A stretch of 64,000 bases of DNA, from assembly GCA_902535745.1 (NCBI GenBank), contig CACAUR010000001.1, forward strand, positions 1-64,000, in the 5' to 3' direction. Shown piece after piece: positions 35,663 to 44,060 of this stretch. A program made the translations under genes and the position numbers. The notes under the pieces were generated by a model, which made no database searches, was not told the DNA's origin, and saw nothing but the letters and a program-made list of their open reading frames with translations. This DNA is from an uncultured Pelagibacteraceae bacterium (GTDB taxonomy: Bacteria; Pseudomonadota; Alphaproteobacteria; Pelagibacterales; Pelagibacteraceae). The first letter of the stretch is position 1. Each line of letters starts with the position of its first letter.

Positions 35663-35669
35663 ATCTCTT

Positions 35670-36623
35670 ATGAAAAAAATATTAGTCACTAGAAAATTAC
35701 TTGACTCAAACGAGGAAAAGTTGAAAAAACTTTATGATGTTAAACTGAATTCAAATGATGAATTATACTCACAAAAAAAATTAATAGAAATGAGCCAAGG
35801 TTGTGACGGTGTCCTTTCTGCATTGACTGATAAATTAGACAAAGAAACAATAAATTTTTTACCAGACAGTGTAAAAATTCTTTCCAACTTTGCAGTTGGG
35901 TTCGGTAATATTGATCTTGATGCTGCAAAAAAAAGAAATATTACCGTTACAAATACACCAGAAGTTCTAACAGATGCTACAGCAGAAATAGGCGTTCTCT
36001 TAATTCTTGGGGCGTGCAGAAGAGCCTCAGAGGGAATAGAGGGAGCAAGAGCTGGGGACTGGAAGTGGTCAGCAGACTATTTAATCGGAAAACAGTTAAC
36101 AGGATCAAGATTAGGTATTTTAGGAATGGGGAGAATTGGTCAAAAAATTGCTAAAATTGCAAAATCTTTAGGAATGATTATTCATTATCACAACAGATCA
36201 AAATTAAATTCTGAAAAAGAGCAAGGCGCCATCTATCATGAAAAATTAGAAAGTTTGTTGTCTGTTTCAGATGTTCTCTCAGTTTGTTGTCCTGCCTCAA
36301 ACGAAACAATTAACTTAATCAATAAAGATAGTTTAGAGCTTTTACCAAAAGGTGCAGTTGTTACCAATGTCGCGAGGGGAGATATTGTAGATGATGAAGC
36401 TTTAATAGACGCATTAAATAGAAGAAAAGTTTATGCGGTTGGATTGGATGTTTATAAAAATGAACCAAATTTAAACCCTGGGTATTTAAAACACAAAAGT
36501 GCTTTTATTCTTCCTCACTTAGGTAGCGCCACGAAAGAAACTAGAACCGCAATGGCAAATCTAGCTATCGATAACATCACAGAATTTTTCCAAACAGGTT
36601 CGTGTAAAAATAAAGTAAACTAG
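35670..36623 (+). CDS. D-2-hydroxyacid dehydrogenase (glyoxylate/hydroxypyruvate reductase-like)
   Basis: A 317-residue NAD(P)-dependent enzyme. It shows LSNFAVGFGNIDLDAAKKRN, TEIGVLLIL-type dimer segment ATAEIGVLLILGACRRA, the nucleotide fold LGILGMGRIGQKIAKIAKSL, TNVARGDIVDDEALIDAL (Arg) and LPHLGSATKETRTAM (His). It is closest by eye to the glyoxylate/hydroxypyruvate reductase (GhrB) branch and would interconvert a 2-oxo acid and its D-2-hydroxy acid. It lies eight bases after the GlcD-like gene and completes the 2-hydroxy-acid gene set. Confidence 0.9.
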   Translation: MKKILVTRKLLDSNEEKLKKLYDVKLNSNDELYSQKKLIEMSQGCDGVLSALTDKLDKETINFLPDSVKILSNFAVGFGNIDLDAAKKRNITVTNTPEVLTDATAEIGVLLILGACRRASEGIEGARAGDWKWSADYLIGKQLTGSRLGILGMGRIGQKIAKIAKSLGMIIHYHNRSKLNSEKEQGAIYHEKLESLLSVSDVLSVCCPASNETINLINKDSLELLPKGAVVTNVARGDIVDDEALIDALNRRKVYAVGLDVYKNEPNLNPGYLKHKSAFILPHLGSATKETRTAMANLAIDNITEFFQTGSCKNKVN

Positions 36624-36657
36624 CAAAATAATACCACTCATAGTTGTAAATAAATTA

Positions 36658-36688
36658 CCTACGCGCGAATTAACAGTAGGACTCTTTT
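36658..36688 (+). terminator. weak terminator-like hairpin
   Basis: CCTAC (36658-36662) pairs with GTAGG (36676-36680) over a 13-base loop and is followed by ACTCTTTTT. The stem is short, so termination would be partial at most. It lies in the 120-base gap between the hydroxyacid dehydrogenase and dctP genes. Confidence 0.3.
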
Positions 36689-36712
36689 TCATTATTATGC
36701 TTAAATAGTTAC

Positions 36713-36726
36713 AAGTTAATTAACTT
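36713..36726. promoter_or_regulatory. perfect palindrome upstream of dctP, possible operator
   Basis: AAGTTAATTAACTT is a perfect 14-base palindrome ending four bases before the Shine-Dalgarno AGAGGAG (36731-36737) of the TRAP binding-protein gene. Its position fits an operator or mRNA hairpin, but its AT-only core makes chance occurrence plausible in this genome. Confidence 0.3.
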
Positions 36727-36743
36727 AACAAGAGGAGAAAATA

Positions 36744-37898
36744 ATGATTAAAGAAAAAAAATCATTGAAGGGAAAAATTCCTTCAAGACGAAAGTTCTTT
36801 AAGGCAGCAGCAGCAACTGGTGCAGCAGCAACAGCAGCAGTAGCAATGCCAAACATTGCATTTGGAGCGCCACAAACTCTAAAAATGCAAGCGGCATGGC
36901 CAAGTGGTGCTAACATCTTTTTTGAAATGGCAGGAGACTATTGCAAAATGGTTAGCGACATGTCAGGTGGATCACTTAAAATTGATCTTCAACCTGTAGG
37001 GGCAGTTGTAAAAACAAGTGAGATCGGCCAAGCAGTAAGTTCAGGTGCTGTAGATATGGGACACTGGGTAACTGCGTATTGGTATGGTAAAAACCCAGCC
37101 GCATCTTTATTTGGAACTGGACCATCTTACGGAATGTCATCTCAGGAAGTTATGGGATGGATGGAGTATGGTGGAGGAAGAAAACTGTATGAAGAAACAA
37201 TTGCGAAAGTTGGTTTTGATTATACAGGTGTTTTCCATATGCCTATGCCAGCTCAACCGTTTGGTTGGTTTAAAAAGAACGTAACAAAAGTATCTGACGT
37301 TAAAGGTATGAAGTACAGAACAGTTGGTCTTGCTACTAACGTTCTTACTGCAATGGGAATGGTCGTAAGACAGTTACCAGGTGGTGAAATTCAACCAGCT
37401 ATGAAAACTGGTTTGATTGAAGCAGCTGAGTTTAACAACCCAACATCAGACTCTCAATTTGGTATGCAAGATGTTTCTAAGCATTATCACTTAGGAAGCT
37501 TTCACCAATCACAAGAGATGTTTGAAATACCAATTAACAACAAAACGTTTAACAGTCTATCACCAGCGAACAAAGCAATATTGAAAAATGCTGCTTACGC
37601 TGCTAATACAGATAACTACTTTAAAGCATTAGTTAGATATTCAGCAGACTTATCTAAATTAATGAACCAACATAAAGTAAACGTTTATCAAACGTCTGAT
37701 GAAATTTTAGCTCAACAATTAAAAGGTTGGGATAAAGTTATCGGTGATTTCACTAAGAAAGATGCTTTCTTTAAGAAAATCGTCGATTCTCAAAAAGCAT
37801 ATGCTAAGAGAGTAATGAAGTACTTGTTGATGAATCAACCTAATTACAAATTAGCTTATGAAAATGAGTTCGGACCTATTGGTAAAGTAAAAATATAA
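36744..37898 (+). CDS. TRAP transporter substrate-binding protein (DctP/TakP-like)
   Basis: A 384-residue exported solute receptor. The leader KIPSRRKFFKAAAATGAAAT has twin Arg at 15-16 and an Ala-rich hydrophobic stretch ending IAFGA, a Tat-type signal. The mature part shows LKMQAAWPSGANIFFEMA, FHMPMPAQPFGWFKKNV, KGMKYRTVGLATNVLTAMG and EAAEFNNPTSDSQFGM. The features resemble the TakP/mannitol-chloroaromatic TRAP branch, which binds 2-oxo acids such as pyruvate. The clear ribosome site AGAGGAG and a strong terminator after the gene fit high expression of the receptor relative to its permease genes. Confidence 0.92.
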   Translation: MIKEKKSLKGKIPSRRKFFKAAAATGAAATAAVAMPNIAFGAPQTLKMQAAWPSGANIFFEMAGDYCKMVSDMSGGSLKIDLQPVGAVVKTSEIGQAVSSGAVDMGHWVTAYWYGKNPAASLFGTGPSYGMSSQEVMGWMEYGGGRKLYEETIAKVGFDYTGVFHMPMPAQPFGWFKKNVTKVSDVKGMKYRTVGLATNVLTAMGMVVRQLPGGEIQPAMKTGLIEAAEFNNPTSDSQFGMQDVSKHYHLGSFHQSQEMFEIPINNKTFNSLSPANKAILKNAAYAANTDNYFKALVRYSADLSKLMNQHKVNVYQTSDEILAQQLKGWDKVIGDFTKKDAFFKKIVDSQKAYAKRVMKYLLMNQPNYKLAYENEFGPIGKVKI

Positions 37899-37917
37899 TA
37901 TTAGTTTTACGCAATTT

Positions 37918-37945
37918 AAGGGGGCCTAAAGGCCCCCTTTTTTTT
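37918..37945 (+). terminator. rho-independent terminator after dctP
   Basis: GGGGGCC (37920-37926) and GGCCCCC (37931-37937) form a perfect 7-bp GC stem with a TAAA loop, followed by eight T. It sits between the receptor gene and its permease genes, so it probably attenuates rather than fully separates them, giving receptor excess. Confidence 0.92.
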
Positions 37946-37983
37946 GTTTGATTAATAGGTAGAATTTAACATAAAGTAGTACA

Positions 37984-38571
37984 ATGAAATCTTTCATAAA
38001 ATTCGCAGATACTCTAAGTGCTTCAATGGGTAAGGCGTTCTCATGGTGTATTGTAATTTTAATGGGGGGAACGTGTTACGAAGTAATAATGGCTTATGCC
38101 TTTAACAGCCCAACTTTATGGAACTTTGACTTTAGTCTGCAAATGTATGGAGCAATTTTTATGATGGCGGGTGCTTATTGTTTATCAACGGAAGCACATG
38201 TTAGAGGGGATGTTATTTACAGATTATTTCCAACAAGAGTTCAAGGTTGGATTGATTTAATTTTATATTTTATATTTTTCTTTCCAGGAATATTAGCTTT
38301 AGTATTTTATGGATATGAGTATGCAGCACTAGCTTGGAAAATTAAAGAAACTAGCTGGAACAGTCCAGCACAAATACAAATTTATATGGCAAAATCTATA
38401 ATACCTTTGTCGGGATTATTGTTAGCGATCCAAGGTATCAGCGAAGTATTTAGAGCAATCATTTGCATAAGAACAGGTCATTGGCCAACAAGATTATCAG
38501 CAGATGCTGAGGAAACAGAAAAAGTATTAATGAGAACTTCACAAAAGGACGAAAAAGCAGATGTTATTTGA
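37984..38571 (+). CDS. TRAP transporter small permease (DctQ)
   Basis: A 195-residue membrane protein with four hydrophobic segments. YEVIMAYAFNSPTLWNFDFSL, MMAGAYCLSTEAHVRGDVIYRLF and SWNSPAQIQIYMAKSIIPLSG give the DctQ pattern (R-NSPT-W and HVRGDV). The small subunit pairs with DctM to form the Na+-driven importer fed by the upstream receptor. A polar C-terminal tail of about 30 residues follows the last segment. It overlaps dctM by 11 bases. Confidence 0.92.
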   Translation: MKSFIKFADTLSASMGKAFSWCIVILMGGTCYEVIMAYAFNSPTLWNFDFSLQMYGAIFMMAGAYCLSTEAHVRGDVIYRLFPTRVQGWIDLILYFIFFFPGILALVFYGYEYAALAWKIKETSWNSPAQIQIYMAKSIIPLSGLLLAIQGISEVFRAIICIRTGHWPTRLSADAEETEKVLMRTSQKDEKADVI

Positions 38572-39922
38572 ATTAACAAATCCTGAGATAGCAATATTAA
38601 TGATGAGTCTATTTTTATTTGCAGTCTTATTGGGCTTTCCAATTGCATTTACTTTACTAGCTATGGGAGTTGGATTTGGTTATTACGCATACTTCGATCC
38701 TTCAAGGATGGATCATTTACTCGATAATCGGATATTTTCTTTATTGGTCCAGAACACTTACACCATTATGGATAACACTGTTTTGACCGCTGTCCCCTTA
38801 TTTTTATTTATGGGTTATTTAGTTGAAAGAGCTGGTATAGTTGCAAAACTATTTTTTGCAATAAGACTTGCCTCTCATAGACTACCCGCATCAATGGCTG
38901 TAGCTGCTTTAGTTACATGTGCCTTATTTTCAACAGCAACAGGTATCATTGGAGCAGTAGTAACTTTAATGGGCCTTTTAGCTTGGCCCGCAATGATTAG
39001 AGCTGGATATGATAAAAAATTTGCTTCTGGAGTAATATGCTCGGGTGGTTGTTTAGGAATTTTAATACCTCCAAGTATAATGCTTATAGTTTATGCAGTA
39101 ATTGCTCAATTATCACCACTTAGACTCTTTGCTGCAGCTATATTTCCTGGTCTTATGTTGGCTGGACTTTATATTTTATATGTAATTATAAGAGCGTACT
39201 TTAACCCTTCATTAGCACCCAAACCTGCGGCAGAGGAAATCCCTCCAAGAGCAGAAATTTTAAAAGAAGTTTTAGTATCTTTTGTACCATTGTTTTCATT
39301 AATAATTTTAGTTCTAGGAACAATTCTAGGAGGTTTGGCAACTCCTGCAGAAGCTGCGGCTGTCGGTGCGTTCGGTGCACTAGTTTTATCTTATTTTTAT
39401 AAATCGTTAAAATGGAAAAATTTTAAAGAGTCAGTTTTTTTAACTGCAAAAACCAGTGCTATGATTATGTGGTTATTTGTTGGATCTTGGACATTCGCCT
39501 CAGTATTTTCATATTTAGGTGGTCACGAAGTTTTTGAACAATTTTTCAAGTCAATGGATATTCAACCTTGGCAGTTCTTAGTTATAACTCAAATAATTAT
39601 ATTCTTACTTGGTTGGCCATTAGAGTGGACAGAAATATTAATTATCTTTGTACCAATATTCTTGCCACTTGTAGAGTTCTTTGGAGTAAACCCTTATTTT
39701 TTTGCTATGCTAATAGCTTTAAATTTACAGACTTCTTTTCTAACACCACCGATGGCAATGTCAGCCTATTATCTAAAAGGTGTTCAAAGTAGAAACGTAG
39801 AGCTAATGCAAATTTTTAGGGGCATAATGCCTTTCCTCGCAATAGTAATTTTTGCAATGGTATTGATGTATATGTTTCCTGGGATCGCACTTTGGTTACC
39901 TGATACGTTATTTGCTGAATAA
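38561..39922 (+). CDS. TRAP transporter large permease (DctM)
   Basis: A 453-residue protein with about 12 membrane segments. It carries LGFPIAFTLLAMGVGFGYYA, LTAVPLFLFMGYLVERAG, ATGIIGAVVTLMGLLAWPAM, SGGCLGILIPPSIMLIVYAV, GGLATPAEAAAVGAFGALVL and LNLQTSFLTPPMAMSAYYLKG. These are the scoop-domain signatures of the DctM elevator-type transporter. It starts inside dctQ (11-base overlap), and the amidase gene follows after five bases. Confidence 0.95.
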   Translation: MLFELTNPEIAILMMSLFLFAVLLGFPIAFTLLAMGVGFGYYAYFDPSRMDHLLDNRIFSLLVQNTYTIMDNTVLTAVPLFLFMGYLVERAGIVAKLFFAIRLASHRLPASMAVAALVTCALFSTATGIIGAVVTLMGLLAWPAMIRAGYDKKFASGVICSGGCLGILIPPSIMLIVYAVIAQLSPLRLFAAAIFPGLMLAGLYILYVIIRAYFNPSLAPKPAAEEIPPRAEILKEVLVSFVPLFSLIILVLGTILGGLATPAEAAAVGAFGALVLSYFYKSLKWKNFKESVFLTAKTSAMIMWLFVGSWTFASVFSYLGGHEVFEQFFKSMDIQPWQFLVITQIIIFLLGWPLEWTEILIIFVPIFLPLVEFFGVNPYFFAMLIALNLQTSFLTPPMAMSAYYLKGVQSRNVELMQIFRGIMPFLAIVIFAMVLMYMFPGIALWLPDTLFAE

Positions 39923-39927
39923 TTTTT

Positions 39928-41265
39928 ATGTCTAACGTCTTTTCATTAAAAGTATCTGAAATTGCAGATAAGATAAGAAATTCAGACTTAACTTCTGTTG
40001 AGTTATGTAATTTGTATATCGATCAAATCAATAAGTTTGAAAAAGATGTTAAAGCTTGGGCCCATTTTGACAAAAAGCTTCTAATAGAAAAAGCTGAGGA
40101 AGCAGATAATCACAGAAGGGCTGGAAAAGTAGTAGGTCCGCTTCATGGGATACCAGTTGCACTCAAAGACATTATAGGAACCTATGAAATGCCGACTGAA
40201 TGTGGAACTGTTTTAAGAAAAGGTAAGACAGAGTCACAAAATGCAGAAATAGTAGATTTGTTAAAATCAGCTGGAGCTATAATAATGGGAAAAACTAATA
40301 CGTCTGAACTTGCTTATCTTGCTCCTCCAAAAACTAAAAATCCACACGATTATTCTAGAACTCCCGGAGGATCTTCAAGTGGATCTGCTGCTGTTATAGC
40401 ATCTCATATGGCACCATTATCTATCGGTTCTCAGACAGGAGGTTCAGTTATCAGACCAGCCTCTTATTGTGGTGTTGTGGGTTATAAACCAAGCTATGGA
40501 TTAATTTCTCGTAATGGAGTTTTAAAAACATCATATAATTTAGACCACATAGGTGTATTTGGCAGAACAGTTGAAGATGTTGCTCTACTTGCAAAAGTTT
40601 TAATTAAAAAAGATCCTTACGATAAAGCTACAATTCACTTTTCATCAGAATTTATGTTGGAAGAATGCAAAAAAGGTCCAATGTTTGATCCTAAATTTAT
40701 TTTTTACAAAACTGAAAGTTGGAAAAAAATTGATAAAAAATCAAGAGATGCTTTTGAATTTTTTATCAAATCATTTAAAAAAAATATCGAAGTCTTTGAT
40801 ACACCTTCATATTTCAAAGATATAGACAAATATCATCGAATTATTCATGAAACTGATTTAGCTAATAATTTTCAAGTTTATTATAAAAAATCTAAAAATA
40901 AACTTTCAAAAGAAATGCAAGCTGCAATTTCAAGAGGTATGAAATATTCAGCAAAAGAATATCTTGATGCGGTAGATTTTATGGATAGAAGCTATGAGTC
41001 TTACAAGGAAGTATTTGAGGATTATCACGGGGTTCTAAGTCCATGTAGTACTGGTGTTGCTGATAAAGGCTTGAAGAGCACAGGTAGTGCAGACTTTAAT
41101 AGAGTCTGGTCTTATATGCATACACCAGCTATCTCTCTACCTTTACTTCAAGGAGAAAATAATTTACCATTAGGTGTACAATTAATTGGTGACAAGTATG
41201 ATGATCATAGATTTTTAGGAGTTGCTAATTGGTTAGAGAAAGAAAGTAAAAAATTTAATGAATAA
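39928..41265 (+). CDS. amidase signature family enzyme
   Basis: A 445-residue amidase. It shows LHGIPVALKDIIGTYEMPTE with the catalytic Lys, NPHDYSRTPGGSSSGSAAVIAS with the cis-Ser, and GSQTGGSVIRPASYCGVVGYKP with the nucleophile Ser, the Ser-Ser-Lys triad of the AS family (also GatA). The length and the missing GatC/GatB neighbours argue against a tRNA amidotransferase. It is co-directional with the TRAP genes and may release carboxylate and ammonia from an imported amide. Its substrate is unknown. Confidence 0.88.
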   Translation: MSNVFSLKVSEIADKIRNSDLTSVELCNLYIDQINKFEKDVKAWAHFDKKLLIEKAEEADNHRRAGKVVGPLHGIPVALKDIIGTYEMPTECGTVLRKGKTESQNAEIVDLLKSAGAIIMGKTNTSELAYLAPPKTKNPHDYSRTPGGSSSGSAAVIASHMAPLSIGSQTGGSVIRPASYCGVVGYKPSYGLISRNGVLKTSYNLDHIGVFGRTVEDVALLAKVLIKKDPYDKATIHFSSEFMLEECKKGPMFDPKFIFYKTESWKKIDKKSRDAFEFFIKSFKKNIEVFDTPSYFKDIDKYHRIIHETDLANNFQVYYKKSKNKLSKEMQAAISRGMKYSAKEYLDAVDFMDRSYESYKEVFEDYHGVLSPCSTGVADKGLKSTGSADFNRVWSYMHTPAISLPLLQGENNLPLGVQLIGDKYDDHRFLGVANWLEKESKKFNE

Positions 41266-41434
41266 AATTACAATAATAGTCGGTTTATCTTTTGCGATCT
41301 TTTTTTTGGTTGGACTAGCAACAACATTAACCAGATCAATGATGATCGGGTTTTTAGATGTATTACCAGTTTACATATTAATGGGAATAGCAATTGCAAT
41401 GATGATTTACGAGTCCTTCTTTGATAAGTCCTAG
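41258..41434 (+). CDS. 58-residue two-span membrane protein
   Basis: A short frame starts at an ATG overlapping the amidase stop (ATGAATAA) and encodes MNKITIIVGLSFAIFFLVGL, then ATTLTRSMMIGFLDVLPVYI, then LMGIAIAMMIYESFFDKS. Two hydrophobic segments (about 4-22 and 33-52) are separated by a TRSMM turn. The 8-base overlap and a following 6-base gap to the EamA gene place it in the operon. I recognise no domain. Its reality rests on operon packing and its clear membrane-protein composition. Confidence 0.65.
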   Translation: MNKITIIVGLSFAIFFLVGLATTLTRSMMIGFLDVLPVYILMGIAIAMMIYESFFDKS

Positions 41435-41440
41435 TAAATA

Positions 41441-42325
41441 GTGAAAAAAAAGGACTTTTTACCCTACTCATTACTTCTAATTCAACCTATTTTTATGGCA
41501 AGTAATCTTGTGGTGGCCAGAGGGGGCGTAGAACATGTCCCGCCGATTTCCTTAGCATTTTGGAGATGGTCAACAGTATTTTTCTTGTTGATTTTATTTA
41601 ATTACAAAATTTTTTATAAAAAAAAAATATTGTTAAAAGAATATAAAGAATTATTTTTTTTAGGTCTCATGGGGTGCGGAGTCTGTGGAGCCTTCCCCTT
41701 TATAGCTGGTCAAACAACAACAATAATAAATATGGGTATAATTTACACCTCATCCCCAATTTTTATTATTTTACTTTCTTATTTCTTATTTAAAGAAAAA
41801 ATGAACTTATTTAAATCGATAGGATTATTTTCTTGCTTATTTGGAGTTTTAATTATTATCATTAAGGGTGAATACTTATCATTGATATCTTTAAAATTTA
41901 CAAAAGGAGATTTATGGATGTTAGGAGCGTCTATTGGATGGGCATTATACTCTATATTTTTATTCAATTGGAAATCATCTTTAAACGTTTTTGAAAGATT
42001 TACAGCTATTTCTTTTTTTGGAGCTTTAAGTTTATTACCTTTTTATATTCTTGAACAAAATTTTGTAATTAGCACGATATTTGATATGAAATTTTTGTTT
42101 TGGATTTTTTTTGCAGCAATATCTCCAGGAATAATTGCTTTTATTTTATACACTTATACTCAAAAGTATCTTGGCGCTACAACCACTGGGTTTACTTTAT
42201 ATCTATTTACAGTTTATGGTGCATTTTACGGAATTTTATTTTTTGGTGAAACCTTAGAACTATTTCACCTATATGGAACATTTCTGGTTTTTCTTGGCGT
42301 TTATCTAGTTAGAAAAAAGGCTTAG
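41441..42325 (+). CDS. EamA/RhaT family transporter (DMT superfamily)
   Basis: A 294-residue protein with ten hydrophobic segments in two repeats. It has ASNLVVARGGVEHVPPISLAFWRW near the start, GQTTTIINMGIIYTSSPIFII and the second-half counterpart LGATTTGFTLYLFTVYGAFYGILFFGE, as in EamA drug/metabolite exporters. It begins with GTG at 41441. Substrates of this family are varied (amino acids, metabolites), so the solute cannot be named. The gene follows the small membrane protein by six bases. Confidence 0.9.
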   Translation: MKKKDFLPYSLLLIQPIFMASNLVVARGGVEHVPPISLAFWRWSTVFFLLILFNYKIFYKKKILLKEYKELFFLGLMGCGVCGAFPFIAGQTTTIINMGIIYTSSPIFIILLSYFLFKEKMNLFKSIGLFSCLFGVLIIIIKGEYLSLISLKFTKGDLWMLGASIGWALYSIFLFNWKSSLNVFERFTAISFFGALSLLPFYILEQNFVISTIFDMKFLFWIFFAAISPGIIAFILYTYTQKYLGATTTGFTLYLFTVYGAFYGILFFGETLELFHLYGTFLVFLGVYLVRKKA

Positions 42326-42326
42326 A

Positions 42327-43139
42327 ATGTTAAATAAGAAAATTATGCTTATCTTTAGTACTTTAATTGGTTTAATTAGTGTTTATGTAATTATTTGTTT
42401 AGTAATTTTTCTGTCACAGAGAAAATTATTATATCATCCTAATGAAAATAATTATTTAGATGAGAACAAACTTACACATAATATAGAAAAAGTGTTTGTT
42501 GAGTCGGATAATAAGTTAATTGGTTGGCATCATTTAAAAGACAGGAAATACAAGACATTACTATTTTTTCATGGGAATGCAGGAAATTTACAAAATAGAA
42601 TTTACAAATTAAATGAGATAGCTGAACTAGATTTAAATTATTTAATTATTGCTTATAGAGGTTTCAGTGGGAATGGGGGAAAACCAACAGAAGAAGGTTT
42701 GTACAATGACTCAATGGCAGCAAAAAAGTGGTTAAATTCCATCAACATTGATGATAGCAATATTATTCTTTACGGAGAGTCTCTTGGTACAGCTGTTGCA
42801 GTGGACCTTGGTTCAAAATTTTCATTTGCAGGAATTATCTTAGAATCTCCTTTTACTTCAATGGTTGAACTCTCGAAAATATATTATCCTTATTTACCAG
42901 TGAATTTACTTTTGAAAGACAGATATGACTCTATTAATAAAATTGGCAAAATAACTTTCCCTAAACTCGTTATGCACGGGGATAAAGATAACATTGTTCC
43001 ATTTAGTATGGGAAAAAGAATATTTGAAAGTTTTTCAGAACCAAAATTTAGTTATTTTAAATCAGGCGATGATCACATGATGGATTTTGACCAAGAACTT
43101 TTAGGGAATATAAAAAATTTTATTAATGAATTGAATTAA
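42327..43139 (+). CDS. membrane-anchored alpha/beta hydrolase (ABHD13/BEM46-like)
   Basis: A 270-residue protein with an N-terminal membrane anchor (IMLIFSTLIGLISVYVIICL) and an alpha/beta hydrolase domain. It has RKLLYHPNENNYL, LLFFHGNAGNLQNRI (oxyanion loop), IAYRGFSGNGGKPTEEG, the nucleophile elbow YGESLGTAVAVDLGSK, the acid loop VMHGDKDNIVPF and His in GDDHMMDF. This matches the ABHD13/BEM46 branch (serine aminopeptidase S33-like). The substrate is unknown. It is one base after the EamA gene and converges on ftsY. Confidence 0.88.
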   Translation: MLNKKIMLIFSTLIGLISVYVIICLVIFLSQRKLLYHPNENNYLDENKLTHNIEKVFVESDNKLIGWHHLKDRKYKTLLFFHGNAGNLQNRIYKLNEIAELDLNYLIIAYRGFSGNGGKPTEEGLYNDSMAAKKWLNSINIDDSNIILYGESLGTAVAVDLGSKFSFAGIILESPFTSMVELSKIYYPYLPVNLLLKDRYDSINKIGKITFPKLVMHGDKDNIVPFSMGKRIFESFSEPKFSYFKSGDDHMMDFDQELLGNIKNFINELN

Positions 43140-44060
43140 TTATTTTAAACTTAAAAAATTTTCTGCAAAAGTTTCAGCATCAAAAGATTGCAAATCGTCT
43201 TCTTTTTCACCAAGACCGATTGCAATTATTGGAAGTTTGAATTTTTTTGCAGCAGCAATTAAAATTCCCCCCTTTGCAGTTCCATCAAGTTTTGTCATGA
43301 CAAGACCTGTCAAAGGGATAATGTTATTAAACTCTGTTACTTGATTTATCACATTTTGTCCTGAGGTAGCATCCAAGATTAGAACAACATCGTGGGGTGC
43401 ATTGCTATCGACTTTTTTAATTACATTTGCAATTTTTTTATATTCATCCATCAAGTTTTTTTTATTCTGAAGTCTACCAGCCGTATCTATTAAAACTGTA
43501 TGAATTTCATTTTTTTTTGAATATTCCATTGCTTTAAAAGCAACAGACGCAGGATCACTTCCTGCCTCTGATTTTATTATTTCACTTCCAACTTTTTTTG
43601 ACCAGTTTTCTAACTGATCTATTGCTGCAGCTCTAAATGTGTCACAAGCAGCTAGCACTGTTTTATTATTATTATTATGAAATATCTTAGACATTTTCCC
43701 AATTGTAGTTGTTTTTCCTACCCCATTGACACCTGAAACTAAAATTGCTCTAGTTTCATTAGATTGATCAAAAAAATTTTTATTTTCTAAAGGTTTCATT
43801 AATGAGAGAATATATTCTTTAAGAATCTTGTTAATCTCATCCAGTTTATTTTTACTTGGATCGATTCTGCTATTAGCTATTTGTTGTCTAATCTCTGATG
43901 AAGCATCAACCCCAACGTCTGATTGAATTAAAAATTCCTCAATTTCTTCTAAGGTTTTATCGTCAATTTCTTTGTTTACTACAATGTCTTTTATACCTTC
44001 TGAAAAATTTGACGTAGTTTTTTTTAAGCCATCCTTAAATTTTTGAAAAATATTAATCAT
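43140..44060 (-). CDS. ftsY: signal recognition particle receptor FtsY
   Basis: The 306-residue SRP-GTPase receptor docks Ffh-ribosome complexes at the membrane for co-translational insertion. The N domain is residues 1 to about 100. The P-loop GVNGVGKTTTIGKM starts near 110, followed by DTFRAAAIDQLENW, DTAGRLQNK, TKLDGTAKGG and the closing GLGEKEDDLQSFDAETFAENF. There is no acidic A domain, so this is a short form. It overlaps dapF as ATGA; its partner gene ffh is divergent just 0.9 kb away, with dapF between. Confidence 0.97.
   Translation of the reverse strand: MINIFQKFKDGLKKTTSNFSEGIKDIVVNKEIDDKTLEEIEEFLIQSDVGVDASSEIRQQIANSRIDPSKNKLDEINKILKEYILSLMKPLENKNFFDQSNETRAILVSGVNGVGKTTTIGKMSKIFHNNNNKTVLAACDTFRAAAIDQLENWSKKVGSEIIKSEAGSDPASVAFKAMEYSKKNEIHTVLIDTAGRLQNKKNLMDEYKKIANVIKKVDSNAPHDVVLILDATSGQNVINQVTEFNNIIPLTGLVMTKLDGTAKGGILIAAAKKFKLPIIAIGLGEKEDDLQSFDAETFAENFLSLK

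Noticed and set aside
39928-41265. GatA subunit of tRNA amidotransferase
   Set aside because: No gatB or gatC nearby, and the protein is shorter than typical GatA and located among transport genes.
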